This document shows positions 26,852 through 34,246 of a stretch of 64,000 nt of DNA, one piece after another. Source of the DNA: Robbsia sp. KACC 23696 (GTDB lineage: Bacteria; Pseudomonadota; Gammaproteobacteria; Burkholderiales; Burkholderiaceae); assembly GCF_039852015.1 (NCBI RefSeq), contig NZ_CP156627.1, positions 1,116,001 through 1,180,000 on the forward strand, in the 5' to 3' direction. The position numbers and the translations under genes are program-made. Positions within the stretch are counted from its first letter, which is position 1, and each line of letters starts with the position of its first letter. The notes beneath the pieces are model-generated. The model searched no databases. It was not told the origin of the DNA and saw only the letters and a list, made by a program, of their open reading frames with translations.

Positions 26852-27412
26852 GTGGACAACAGTGAATCAAGTGGCATCGTCACCACGATCATCTCGCATG
26901 AAATTGCGCTGGGCGCAGAAAGCCGGTACGAAGCCTGGCTGACCGAGATACGGGTGGCCTGCATGGCATTCCCGGGATATTTATCGACCGATGTAATACG
27001 GCCTGTATCCGGCTTGACGAACTATACGGTCATAATCCGTTTCGCCAGCTTTGCAGAGCTTAGCGGGTGGATGGAATCGACGCAGCGTAGGGAAATGCTC
27101 GCGAAAATGTCGCCCTTTCTGCCCAAGGGCGATCGCTACGAGACGCGTACGGGGTTGGAGTTCTGGTTCACGCCGAAAGACGCGCCCGTCAAACATCCGA
27201 CAAGATGGAAGCAATGGTTGCTGACCTGGTCCGCTATCTTCCCGTTGACCGTGGTGATTCCCTATCTTCTCAGGCCGCTATTTACCGTCGTGCCCCTGTT
27301 GGGAACGCTGCTGTTGAGTCGTGCCATCGTCGCGGCCGCCGTTGTCGCGATGATGGTGTATGTCGTCATGCCGCGCTACACGAAACTTGTCTCGAAATGG
27401 CTCTTTGATTGA
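26852..27412 (+). CDS. ABM-domain protein with C-terminal membrane segments
   Basis: 186 aa from a GTG start (AGGA about 8 bases before). The first ~95 residues match the dimeric alpha-beta barrel of antibiotic-biosynthesis-monooxygenase-type proteins: A-L-G-A-E-S-R-Y-E-A-W-L, F-P-G-Y-L-S-T-D-V-I-R-P, W-M-E-S-T-Q-R-R-E-M-L. The C-terminal ~75 residues hold two hydrophobic helices (about 127-145 and 150-172). This soluble ABM plus membrane tail form is known but of undetermined function. The gene stands alone. Confidence 0.78.
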   Translation: MDNSESSGIVTTIISHEIALGAESRYEAWLTEIRVACMAFPGYLSTDVIRPVSGLTNYTVIIRFASFAELSGWMESTQRREMLAKMSPFLPKGDRYETRTGLEFWFTPKDAPVKHPTRWKQWLLTWSAIFPLTVVIPYLLRPLFTVVPLLGTLLLSRAIVAAAVVAMMVYVVMPRYTKLVSKWLFD

Positions 27413-27847
27413 GGGCTGGCGCGAAGGGCATGACCCGGGTCGGACGTGTATCGCGGGGTAACAAGGGGCGATCGAATCGATGATTGAAGACGCGATCGTG
27501 CCTTCAGTGGCGGCGCGCCTTCTTCCACGCCACGTAATCGGATGGCCGCAATCCATAGCGGGCCAATACCCCTTCGTGCAAACGCCTTAACTCTTCGACA
27601 ATCAATGCCTCGGCGTCAGCCTGTTCGTCCTTCGGCACATCCCATGTCGTTCAGGCCACGATTTAAAGCAAGATTATTCCTTTGTCAGACCCACGAATCG
27701 TGGTCAGTAAATGTCCTGCGAGTGACATCGCAAGATTGGCGCAGTTTCCCAAACTGCGCCAGTTAATCGGTGAAAAAGTGGCGCAGTTTCGCACGAACCG
27801 CGCCACTTTTCAGCCAAACCGCGCCATCACTCAGGCGAACTGCGCCA
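27413..27847. other. Degraded intergenic region between ABM and TetR-family genes
   Basis: About 435 bases containing the C-terminal protein fragment and the repeat cluster listed separately. The rest shows no intact gene. It looks like the scar of past insertion and deletion. Confidence 0.5.
27504..27650 (-). pseudogene. C-terminal fragment of an unidentified protein
   Basis: The minus strand reads 48 codons to a TGA at 27504-27506, rich in charged helix residues and ending L-A-R-Y-G-L-R-P-S-D-Y-V-A-W-K-K-A-R-R-H. It begins after an in-frame stop and has no ATG and no ribosome-binding site. The helical, strongly coding-like composition suggests the tail of a real protein whose front has been lost. 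I do not recognise the family. It lies beside a cluster of inverted repeats that looks like mobile-element debris. Confidence 0.45.
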
Positions 27848-27848
27848 C
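27737..27848. repeat. Cluster of six inverted GGCGCAGTT-type repeats
   Basis: The 11-base unit TGGCGCAGTTT or its complement occurs six times with small changes: forward at 27737 and 27779; reverse at 27751, 27796, 27816 and 27838. The first pair forms a perfect 11-bp stem with a CCC loop; the next pair forms a ~15-bp imperfect stem. Multiple oriented end-repeats like this occur at the termini of IS21-type elements, so this may be a leftover IS end. No transposase remains nearby. The last copy contains the TetR-family stop codon. Confidence 0.6.
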
Positions 27849-28468
27849 TATTCCCCGCATCCCTCGTCCGATAGCGCATGCGTCAACGCCAGGCGTGCGA
27901 GGCGGGCCGTGGCGAGCAGGCGACTCAGGTCATAGCCGTTGCGAGACTGGGCGGAGAGGCCCGCCATGGTAGTGCTGACGAAATCCGTCAGTGCGTCCGC
28001 GGACTGACGATGGCGGGCGGCAATGTAACGGCGAATGACGTTCTCCGCGGCAGCCTTGGCCGCGCAACTGGCATTGTGGACATCCGAATCCGTGCTGTGC
28101 ATCCCCTCCAACGCCAAACAGCCGCGCGCATCGGGACTCGCCGCGTATCGTCGTGCGGCCTCCTCGAGCACTGCGCCTAGGCACTCGGCCACCGGACGGT
28201 CGTCCCGCAGAAGATCCGACAAAGGCACCGCATCCCTGGCGGCATAGCGCGCAAGCACGCGCGTATAGAGGCCGGCCTTGTTGCCGAACGCGGCATAGAA
28301 GCTGGGCGGATTGATGCCGAGCGCATCGGTCAAATCGGTGATGTTGACCGCGTCGAATCCACGAGTGTGAAACATTTGCTGCGCGACAGCGACGGCTTCG
28401 TCGAGATCGAACTGGCGAGGCCGTCCGCGCGATCTCGGCTTATCTGTAACCATATTTACAAAATTCAT
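27848..28468 (-). CDS. TetR/AcrR family repressor
   Basis: 206 aa. The N-terminal helix-turn-helix is standard: R-G-R-P-R-Q-F-D-L-D-E-A-V-A-V-A, G-F-D-A-V-N-I-T-D-L-T-D-A-L-G-I-N-P-P-S-F-Y-A-A-F-G-N-K. The ligand domain contains G-C-L-A-L-E-G, as in AcrR-type regulators of oxidoreductases. It is divergent from an SDR gene with only 63 bases between, so it almost certainly represses that gene. Its stop codon lies inside the repeat cluster, hinting that the natural C-terminus may have been altered. A second start exists at 28453. Confidence 0.88.
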   Translation of the reverse strand: MNFVNMVTDKPRSRGRPRQFDLDEAVAVAQQMFHTRGFDAVNITDLTDALGINPPSFYAAFGNKAGLYTRVLARYAARDAVPLSDLLRDDRPVAECLGAVLEEAARRYAASPDARGCLALEGMHSTDSDVHNASCAAKAAAENVIRRYIAARHRQSADALTDFVSTTMAGLSAQSRNGYDLSRLLATARLARLALTHALSDEGCGE

Positions 28469-28489
28469 TGACGAACGAGGTGAAACGTC

Positions 28490-28505
28490 TATTATGTAAA
28501 TAATA
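28490..28505. promoter_or_regulatory. Predicted TetR operator between tetR and SDR gene
   Basis: TATTAT-GTAA-ATAATA is a perfect inverted repeat (6-base arms, 4-base centre) in the middle of the short divergent region, 27 bases before the SDR start. TetR proteins usually bind such a site between their gene and the target. Confidence 0.5.
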
Positions 28506-28531
28506 CTACATTAATGGTGGGAGGCAATCCG

Positions 28532-29245
28532 ATGTCCGCATTCAAAGGAAAGACCGTCTTGGTCCTAGGCGGAAGCCGGGGAATTGGTGCCGCGATCGTG
28601 CGTCGTTTCTCGGCGGAAGGCGCGGCGGTCACGTTTACTTATGCCGGGTCGCGCCAAGCGGCGGAACAACTGGCGAGCGACACTGGCAGTACGGCAGTGG
28701 TGACAGACAGTGCCGATCGTGACGCGGTGATCGCCCAGGTGCGAGCGAGCGGCCCCCTGGACATTTTGGTCGTGAACGCGGGGATCGCCGTATTCGGCGA
28801 CGCATTGGAGCAGGACCCCGACGTCATCGACAGGCTCCTCCGGATCAATGTGCACGCGCCCTATCATGCCGCGGTCGAAGCGGCACGGCAAATGCCCGAA
28901 GGCGGGCGCATTATCGTAATCGGATCAGTCAATGGCGACAGAATGCCTATTCCCGGCATGGCGTCCTACGCACTGAGCAAATCGGCGCTGCAGGGTCTTG
29001 CGCGCGGATTAGCGCGCGATTTCGGGCCGCGTGGCATCACGATCAATGTCGTCCAGCCCGGGCCCATCGACACCGAAGCGAACCCCGCCGACGGCCCGAT
29101 GAAAGATCTGATGCACAGCTTCATGGCGCTCAAACGACACGGTCGCTCGGATGAAGTCGCATCGATGGTCGCGTGGCTCGCAGGCCCGGAAGCCGGCTTC
29201 GTGACAGGTGCGATGCACACGATCGATGGCGGTTTTGGTGCCTAG
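28532..29245 (+). CDS. SDR family NAD(P)-dependent oxidoreductase
   Basis: 237-aa short-chain dehydrogenase. Seen: nucleotide-binding motif V-L-G-G-S-R-G-I-G-A, N-A-G-I-A (NAG motif), I-V-I-G-S-V-N-G with catalytic Ser, and Y-A-L-S-K (YxxxK). It resembles FabG/BDH-like reductases typically controlled by an adjacent TetR repressor. Start 28532 is set by GGGAGG 7 bases upstream; an earlier ATG at 28514 would include that site. Substrate not assignable. Confidence 0.9.
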   Translation: MSAFKGKTVLVLGGSRGIGAAIVRRFSAEGAAVTFTYAGSRQAAEQLASDTGSTAVVTDSADRDAVIAQVRASGPLDILVVNAGIAVFGDALEQDPDVIDRLLRINVHAPYHAAVEAARQMPEGGRIIVIGSVNGDRMPIPGMASYALSKSALQGLARGLARDFGPRGITINVVQPGPIDTEANPADGPMKDLMHSFMALKRHGRSDEVASMVAWLAGPEAGFVTGAMHTIDGGFGA

Positions 29246-29335
29246 TCGAGGTCAGTTAGCGCGTGTTCGCATCGACCCGCTATGCGGAGATAAGCAGATC
29301 GTCGGCGGACCCCAGACCACCCGCCGGCGTGCGCC

Positions 29336-29851
29336 TTATTGCTTGCGCTTGCGTGCAGCGTCGATGAGGCCGTCCAGCCATTCCTGATGACCGTTCAGCA
29401 TCGGGTTGGGGCGTGCCTTTGCCAAATCCGCTGCCGGGCCGCCTTTTTGCGTTTCTTGCGTCAGAATGCGCACGCGACCGCCGGACAGATCTTCGATCAG
29501 CCAGGCGTGGTGCACGTCGAGGCGTTCTGGCGTGCCCGTTTCGCCGGCCCAGCCGTGCCAGGCGACACGGCCCGGTGTCGTTGCAGTCGGCGCTACGAAT
29601 TCATTACATTGCGCTTCGACAGGAAAGCCAAACGTGCTGAAAAAGAAACGCGCGCCGTTTTCGAGCAGCGGGCCCTTGCCGTCGTAAAAGCGTACGTCGG
29701 CGGAATTGGCGTAGTAGGTCGGCCACAGCGGTGCATTTTCGAGAAAGGGCCAGACGTCGCTGGCCTGCAGCCCCGCGATAATCATCTCGTTCGATACGAA
29801 GTTGTCGGTGGTGCCGGGCAAATAGCCCTCGGGCCAAGAGATTTCGTGCAT
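29336..29851 (-). CDS. SRPBCC (START-like) domain protein
   Basis: 171 aa from the ATG at 29851, preceded by TAGGAG. It reads as a polyketide-cyclase/START-like ligand-binding fold: V-W-P-F-L-E-N-A-P-L-W-P-T-Y-Y, F-F-F-S-T-F-G-F-P-V, and a long C-terminal helix G-H-Q-E-W-L-D-G-L-I-D-A-A-R. An upstream ATG at 29908 has no ribosome-binding site. It is divergent from a LysR gene, its likely regulator. The ligand is unknown. Confidence 0.8.
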   Translation of the reverse strand: MHEISWPEGYLPGTTDNFVSNEMIIAGLQASDVWPFLENAPLWPTYYANSADVRFYDGKGPLLENGARFFFSTFGFPVEAQCNEFVAPTATTPGRVAWHGWAGETGTPERLDVHHAWLIEDLSGGRVRILTQETQKGGPAADLAKARPNPMLNGHQEWLDGLIDAARKRKQ

Positions 29852-29972
29852 GGTTGCGCTCCTACGGAATCGGATAAATGCTCGCGAATCGGTCGATCGT
29901 GGTGACACGATGGCGCCCGACTTACGAGATGTAGAGGCAAATGATGGAGCGCTTCCTGAAATAAATCCAATC

Positions 29973-29995
29973 GAATATGATTATTGCTGATATTC
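29973..29995. promoter_or_regulatory. LysR-type operator between SRPBCC and LysR genes
   Basis: GAATAT - 11 bases - ATATTC, a perfect inverted repeat in the intergenic region, 17 bases before the LysR start. It fits the T-N11-A dyads bound by LysR proteins next to divergent targets. Confidence 0.45.
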
Positions 29996-30012
29996 ACCCA
30001 AGTGATGACAGA

Positions 30013-30903
30013 ATGATCGACTTGAACTTGCTGAAGACGATGGATGCGCTGCTCGACGAGCGAAACGTGACCCGTGCGGCGCAACGGCTGTCGCTCACGC
30101 AGCCGGCGGTCAGCGCCATGCTGACGCGTTTGCGCGAAAGTTTTGGCGACCCCTTGTTCATACGCACCCAGCGCGGCATCGTGCCCACGGCACGGGCGTT
30201 GGCACTGGAGGGTCCGATAAAGAAGATGCTGGCTGACGTCGAGGCAATGCTTCAGCCACCATCCTTCGATCCGTCCACTGCGGCAATGACGTTGACGATC
30301 GCGGCGACCGACTACGCGCTGAGCGCTGTCGTCGTGCCATTCTTGAGCGCGCTGCGCGAACGGGCGCCCGATATCAGGACAGTTGTGCTGCCGGTCAATC
30401 CCGAGCGTCTGCACGAACAGTTCCAACGCGGCGAAGTCGACCTGGCGCTGATCACCCCGGAAACGACGCCGCCGGATCTACACGCGCGCCGTTTATTCGA
30501 CGAACAATATGTCTGCATGATGCGCGCCGGCCATCCCGATGCGAAACAGCCCGCGCTGTCCTTGGATCGCTTTTGTGCGCTCGATCATGCACTGGTTTCC
30601 TACACCGGCGGGGGCGTGTCGGGAGTGACCGACGAGGCGTTGGCGAGAGTGGGGCGTGCGCGCCGCGTCACGGTCTCGGTGACCAGTTTTTTGGTACTGC
30701 CGCATATCCTCCGAACCAGCGATTTGATCGCGGTCGTCCCAAAACGCTTATCGATCGGCGTGCCGGATGTCGCCGTATTCGCGCCGCCGGTGGACGTGCC
30801 GGGTTTCACGAAAACCGTCGCCTGGCATGAGCGTACGCATCACGCGCCGAGTCATCGCTGGATTCGCGAGGTGCTGCTACGAACGTGTACGTCGGGCGCA
30901 TGA
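30013..30903 (+). CDS. LysR family transcriptional regulator
   Basis: 296 aa from M-I-D-L-N-L-L at 30013. The LysR helix-turn-helix is clear: V-T-R-A-A-Q-R-L-S-L-T-Q-P-A-V-S-A-M-L-T-R-L-R-E-S-F-G-D-P-L-F. The NodD/LinR-like group often has this D-L-N-L-L start. The effector domain covers residues 90-290. It is divergent from the SRPBCC gene with a palindrome between. Confidence 0.9.
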   Translation: MIDLNLLKTMDALLDERNVTRAAQRLSLTQPAVSAMLTRLRESFGDPLFIRTQRGIVPTARALALEGPIKKMLADVEAMLQPPSFDPSTAAMTLTIAATDYALSAVVVPFLSALRERAPDIRTVVLPVNPERLHEQFQRGEVDLALITPETTPPDLHARRLFDEQYVCMMRAGHPDAKQPALSLDRFCALDHALVSYTGGGVSGVTDEALARVGRARRVTVSVTSFLVLPHILRTSDLIAVVPKRLSIGVPDVAVFAPPVDVPGFTKTVAWHERTHHAPSHRWIREVLLRTCTSGA

Positions 30904-30976
30904 CGGATGCGATCGCATCGACGTCGCGTGCCGAGGTCGCAATGCTATACTCGGGCCTTCCTACCGGGGGCGCCTT

Positions 30977-31090
30977 GTGCACCGTTTCATTTTCGTTTCG
31001 TGCGTCGCAGTGGCGGCCGCCTTCCTTATTTTCAAGATAAGTCCGGATCCCGGACCGAATCCGATTTTCATCCTGACTCACCCCAACTGA
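30977..31090 (+). CDS. Possible 37-aa hydrophobic small protein
   Basis: GTG start after a GGGGG stretch; the peptide begins with a basic/hydrophobic segment R-F-I-F-V-S-C-V-A-V-A-A-A-F-L-I-F and ends in a Pro-rich tail. It looks like a small single-span membrane protein. A TATACT -10-like element (about 30945) lies upstream. The length is short and no family is recognised, so it may be chance. Confidence 0.3.
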   Translation: MHRFIFVSCVAVAAAFLIFKISPDPGPNPIFILTHPN

Positions 31091-31379
31091 TTCGGTCGGC
31101 ACACGCGACAGCGCGCCATGCGCGAATTCGCCGGGCAGCGCGTGTCGCCGCCGGCCAGACCTTGTGGACGGTCTCGCACCGGACGCCAATGGTCTGCGGG
31201 AAGGGACGGTGAGATGGCGTCGGGCACGCATGCGATACAATGCGGGCGTCAAGATCAGCGAATCACCTACCTCGTTTTCTCTCCCTGTCGGCTAGCTTTC
31301 TAGCTGCCTCGTCAAATACGCATGCGCTTCAGGCGGCAGCTGCCGCCCAATATAAAGTAGCAATTTAGGATCCTGTAGC
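31091..31379. other. Region upstream of the OsmC-YcaO gene
   Basis: About 290 bases without a convincing gene. It includes a 16-base perfect palindrome near the YcaO start (separate entry) and an AT-rich patch at about 31345-31370. Confidence 0.4.
31332..31347. promoter_or_regulatory. 16-base perfect palindrome before OsmC-YcaO
   Basis: GGCGGCAGCTGCCGCC, self-complementary across all 16 bases, lies 32 bases before the ATG at 31380. As RNA it could fold into a 6-bp stem with an AGCT loop near the leader's end; as DNA it is a possible operator. Confidence 0.4.
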
Positions 31380-33584
31380 ATGGAAATCAAAGTCAATTTT
31401 CTCGATAAGCTGCGCCTCGAAGCGAAGTTCGACGACTTCACCGTCGTGGCGGACCAGCCTATCCGATATAAAGGCGACGGTTCCGCGCCGGGTCCCTTCG
31501 ATTATTTTCTGGCTTCTTCCGCGCTGTGTGCCGCGTACTTCGTGAAGTTGTATTGCGGGACGCGCAATATCCCCACCGAACATATTCGTCTGTCGCAAAA
31601 TAATATCGTCGATCCGGAAAATCGCTACCAGCAGATTTTCAAGATTCAGGTCGAGTTGCCGCCGGACATTTCCGAAAAAGATCGCTTGGGCATCTTGCGT
31701 TCGATCGACCGTTGCACCGTGAAAAAAGTGGTGCAAGCGGGTCCCGAATTCGTCATCGAGGAAGTGGAGAATCTGGATGCGGATGCGCAATCGCTGCTGT
31801 CGATAACGCCGGCGTCGGACGTCAGCACGTATATCGCGGGCAAGGATTTGCCGCTGGAACAAACCATCGCGAATATGACGGGCATTCTGGCGGCGATCGG
31901 CATCAAGATCGAAATCGCGTCGTGGCGCAATCTCGTGCCGAATGTCTGGTCCTTGCATATTCGCGATGCGCATTCGCCGATGTGTTTCACCAACGGCAAG
32001 GGCGCGACCAAGGAGAGCGCCTTGGCTTCGGCGCTCGGTGAGTATATCGAGCGTCTGAATTGCAACCACTTCTATGCGGGCGCGTTCTGGGGCGAAGATA
32101 TCGCCGATGCACCGTTTGTCCATTATCCGAATGAGCGTTGGTTCAAGCCGGGTCGCAAGGACGCGCTGCCGAAAGAGATTCTGGATGCGTACTGCCTGAC
32201 GATCTATAACGCCGACGGTGAGCTGCGCGGCTCGCACCTGTACGACACGAACTCCGGCAATACCGCGCGCGGCATCTGCTCACTGCCCTTCGTGCGGGAG
32301 TCGGATGGCGAGACCGTGTACTTTCCGTCGAACCTTGTCGAGAACCTTTTCGTCAGCAATGGCATGAGTGCCGGCAACACATTGGTCGAAGCGAAGGTGC
32401 AATGCTTGTCCGAGATTTTCGAGCGGGCAGTGAAACGCGAAATTTTGGAAGGTGAAATCGCTTTGCCCGACGTGCCGCAGGACGTGCTGGCAAAATACCC
32501 TGGCATCTTGGCCGGGATCGAGGCATTGGAGGCGCAGGGCTTCCCGGTGCTGGTAAAAGACGCGTCGCTCGGCGGCGTGTATCCGGTGATGTGCGTGACG
32601 TTGATGAACCCCCGCACGGGGGGTGTCTTTGCGTCGTTCGGTGCGCATCCCAGCTTGGAAGTGGCGGTGGAGCGCAGCCTGACCGAGTTGCTGCAGGGAC
32701 GCAGTATTGAAGGCCTGAACGATTTGCCGCAGCCGACGTTTGTCAGCGATGCCGTGACGGAGCCCAATAACTTCGTCGAGCACTTCATCGATTCCAGCGG
32801 CATCGTCTCGTGGCGCTTTTTCAGTGCGAAGGCGGATCATGCATTCGTCGAGTGGGATTTCTCCGGACAGGGCGAGCACGCCAATGCGGAAGCCGTGTCG
32901 ACCTTGTTAGGCATTCTCGAGGGCCTGGACAAGGAAGTCTACACGGCCGTATATGATCAACTGGGCGCCATCGCCTGTCGTATTCTGGTGCCGGGGTATT
33001 CAGAAGTTTATCCGGTCGAGGATTTAATTTGGGATAACACGAACAAGTCGCTCTTGTTCCGTGCCGATATTTTGAATCTGCATCAGCTGGACGAGGACGC
33101 CCTCGAAGCGCTGTTGGATCGGCTGGAGAATAACGAGCTGGATGAGTATGCCGATATCGCGACGTTGATCGGGATCGAATTCGACGAGAATACCGAGTGG
33201 GGCCAACTCACCGTTCTCGAATTGAAGTTGCTGATTCAGCTTGCCTTGCAGCAGTTCGACGAAGCAAAAGAGCGCGTGGAAGCCTTCCTGCAGTACAACG
33301 ACAACACCGTCGAGCGCAGATTGTTTTATCAGGCGGTGAATGTCGTGCTTGAGGTGCAGCTCGACGATGCGCTGGAACTCGACGACTATGAGGCCAACTT
33401 CCGCCGGATGTTCGGCAACGATCGAATGGATGCCGCCATCGGTTCGGTGGCGGGCAGCGTACGCTTTTATGGACTGACTCCCACCAGCATGAAGCTGGAG
33501 GGACTCGATCGACACGCCCGCTTGATCGATAGCTATAAGAAACTGCACGGCGCGCGGGCGAAAGCCGCAGGCATCGCGCATTAA
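31380..33584 (+). CDS. ycaO: OsmC-YcaO fusion protein
   Basis: 734 aa. Residues 1-140 are an OsmC-like domain (I-R-Y-K-G-D-G-S-A-P-G-P-F-D-Y-F-L-A-S-S-A-L-C-A split over the usual helix). Residues 170-580 are a YcaO ATP-binding domain: K-G-A-T-K-E-S-A-L-A-S-A-L-G-E-Y-I-E-R, E-A-K-V-Q-C-L-S-E-I-F-E-R, and the C-terminal helical part. YcaO proteins activate amide backbones with ATP in RiPP maturation; E. coli YcaO affects ribosomal protein S12 beta-methylthiolation. The C-terminal ~160 residues are an acidic helical repeat region like E. coli YcaO. No precursor peptide or radical-SAM partner is nearby, so the S12-linked role is more likely than RiPP synthesis. Confidence 0.88.
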   Translation: MEIKVNFLDKLRLEAKFDDFTVVADQPIRYKGDGSAPGPFDYFLASSALCAAYFVKLYCGTRNIPTEHIRLSQNNIVDPENRYQQIFKIQVELPPDISEKDRLGILRSIDRCTVKKVVQAGPEFVIEEVENLDADAQSLLSITPASDVSTYIAGKDLPLEQTIANMTGILAAIGIKIEIASWRNLVPNVWSLHIRDAHSPMCFTNGKGATKESALASALGEYIERLNCNHFYAGAFWGEDIADAPFVHYPNERWFKPGRKDALPKEILDAYCLTIYNADGELRGSHLYDTNSGNTARGICSLPFVRESDGETVYFPSNLVENLFVSNGMSAGNTLVEAKVQCLSEIFERAVKREILEGEIALPDVPQDVLAKYPGILAGIEALEAQGFPVLVKDASLGGVYPVMCVTLMNPRTGGVFASFGAHPSLEVAVERSLTELLQGRSIEGLNDLPQPTFVSDAVTEPNNFVEHFIDSSGIVSWRFFSAKADHAFVEWDFSGQGEHANAEAVSTLLGILEGLDKEVYTAVYDQLGAIACRILVPGYSEVYPVEDLIWDNTNKSLLFRADILNLHQLDEDALEALLDRLENNELDEYADIATLIGIEFDENTEWGQLTVLELKLLIQLALQQFDEAKERVEAFLQYNDNTVERRLFYQAVNVVLEVQLDDALELDDYEANFRRMFGNDRMDAAIGSVAGSVRFYGLTPTSMKLEGLDRHARLIDSYKKLHGARAKAAGIAH

Positions 33585-34246
33585 GGCTGCATCACCTGCA
33601 ACCACGGGCGTTGATGGAAATGCCGACTTTCGAACGCTTCGATCTCCGGCAGAGAGGCGAGCGTCAAGTCGATCGTATCCATCCCTTCCTGGACCATTCG
33701 CTTGTGGCGTGCGCCGATGGGGAAGTCGTAGTGTTGCGCATCGGGGCCAGTCACCCGTTGATGCGTCAGGTCGATCGTGATGATTGGTTTGGAATGGGGC
33801 ATTCCAGAATGCGTCCCTGGCGTATTCGCTTCCTGCGTCGCCAGCGTCACCTGACGTAACAAGGCGTCGATCGTTTCGCGCGGTAAGGGCACGAGCAGCA
33901 GCCGATTGTTCATTGCGTTCGAGTAGAAGATCTCTGCAAAACTCGGCGCGATCACCGCCTGGAAGCCCCATTGCTGTAACCCCCACACCGCATGTTCGCG
34001 GCTTGATCCGCAGCCGAAGTTGGCACCGCCGATCAGAATGGACGCGCCTGCGTACCCGGGCTGGTTCAAGACGCAATCGCGCCGCGCGGCACCGTGTTCG
34101 TCGAAACGCAGATCGTAGAGCAACCCCTTTGCGAGACCGGCCTTGTCGATAATGCGCAGGAACTGCTTCGGCATGATCTGGTCGGTGTCGAGGTTGTCGA
34201 TCGGCAAGGGAAGGGCCGGGCCCTGGATGATGTCGAGTGTACTCAT
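33581..34246 (-). CDS. leuD: 3-isopropylmalate dehydratase small subunit
   Basis: 221-aa LeuD-type swivelling subunit of the aconitase superfamily; with LeuC it isomerises isopropylmalate in leucine synthesis. Seen: N-L-D-T-D-Q-I-M-P-K-Q-F-L, L-I-G-G-A-N-F-G-C-G-S-S-R-E-H-A and A-P-S-F-A-E-I-F-Y-S-N. The start overlaps leuC's stop (ATGA). Its stop overlaps the OsmC-YcaO stop by 2-3 bases on the opposite strand. It may be a second copy, since the main leuCDB operon would normally sit with leuB. Confidence 0.92.
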   Translation of the reverse strand: MSTLDIIQGPALPLPIDNLDTDQIMPKQFLRIIDKAGLAKGLLYDLRFDEHGAARRDCVLNQPGYAGASILIGGANFGCGSSREHAVWGLQQWGFQAVIAPSFAEIFYSNAMNNRLLLVPLPRETIDALLRQVTLATQEANTPGTHSGMPHSKPIITIDLTHQRVTGPDAQHYDFPIGARHKRMVQEGMDTIDLTLASLPEIEAFESRHFHQRPWLQVMQP

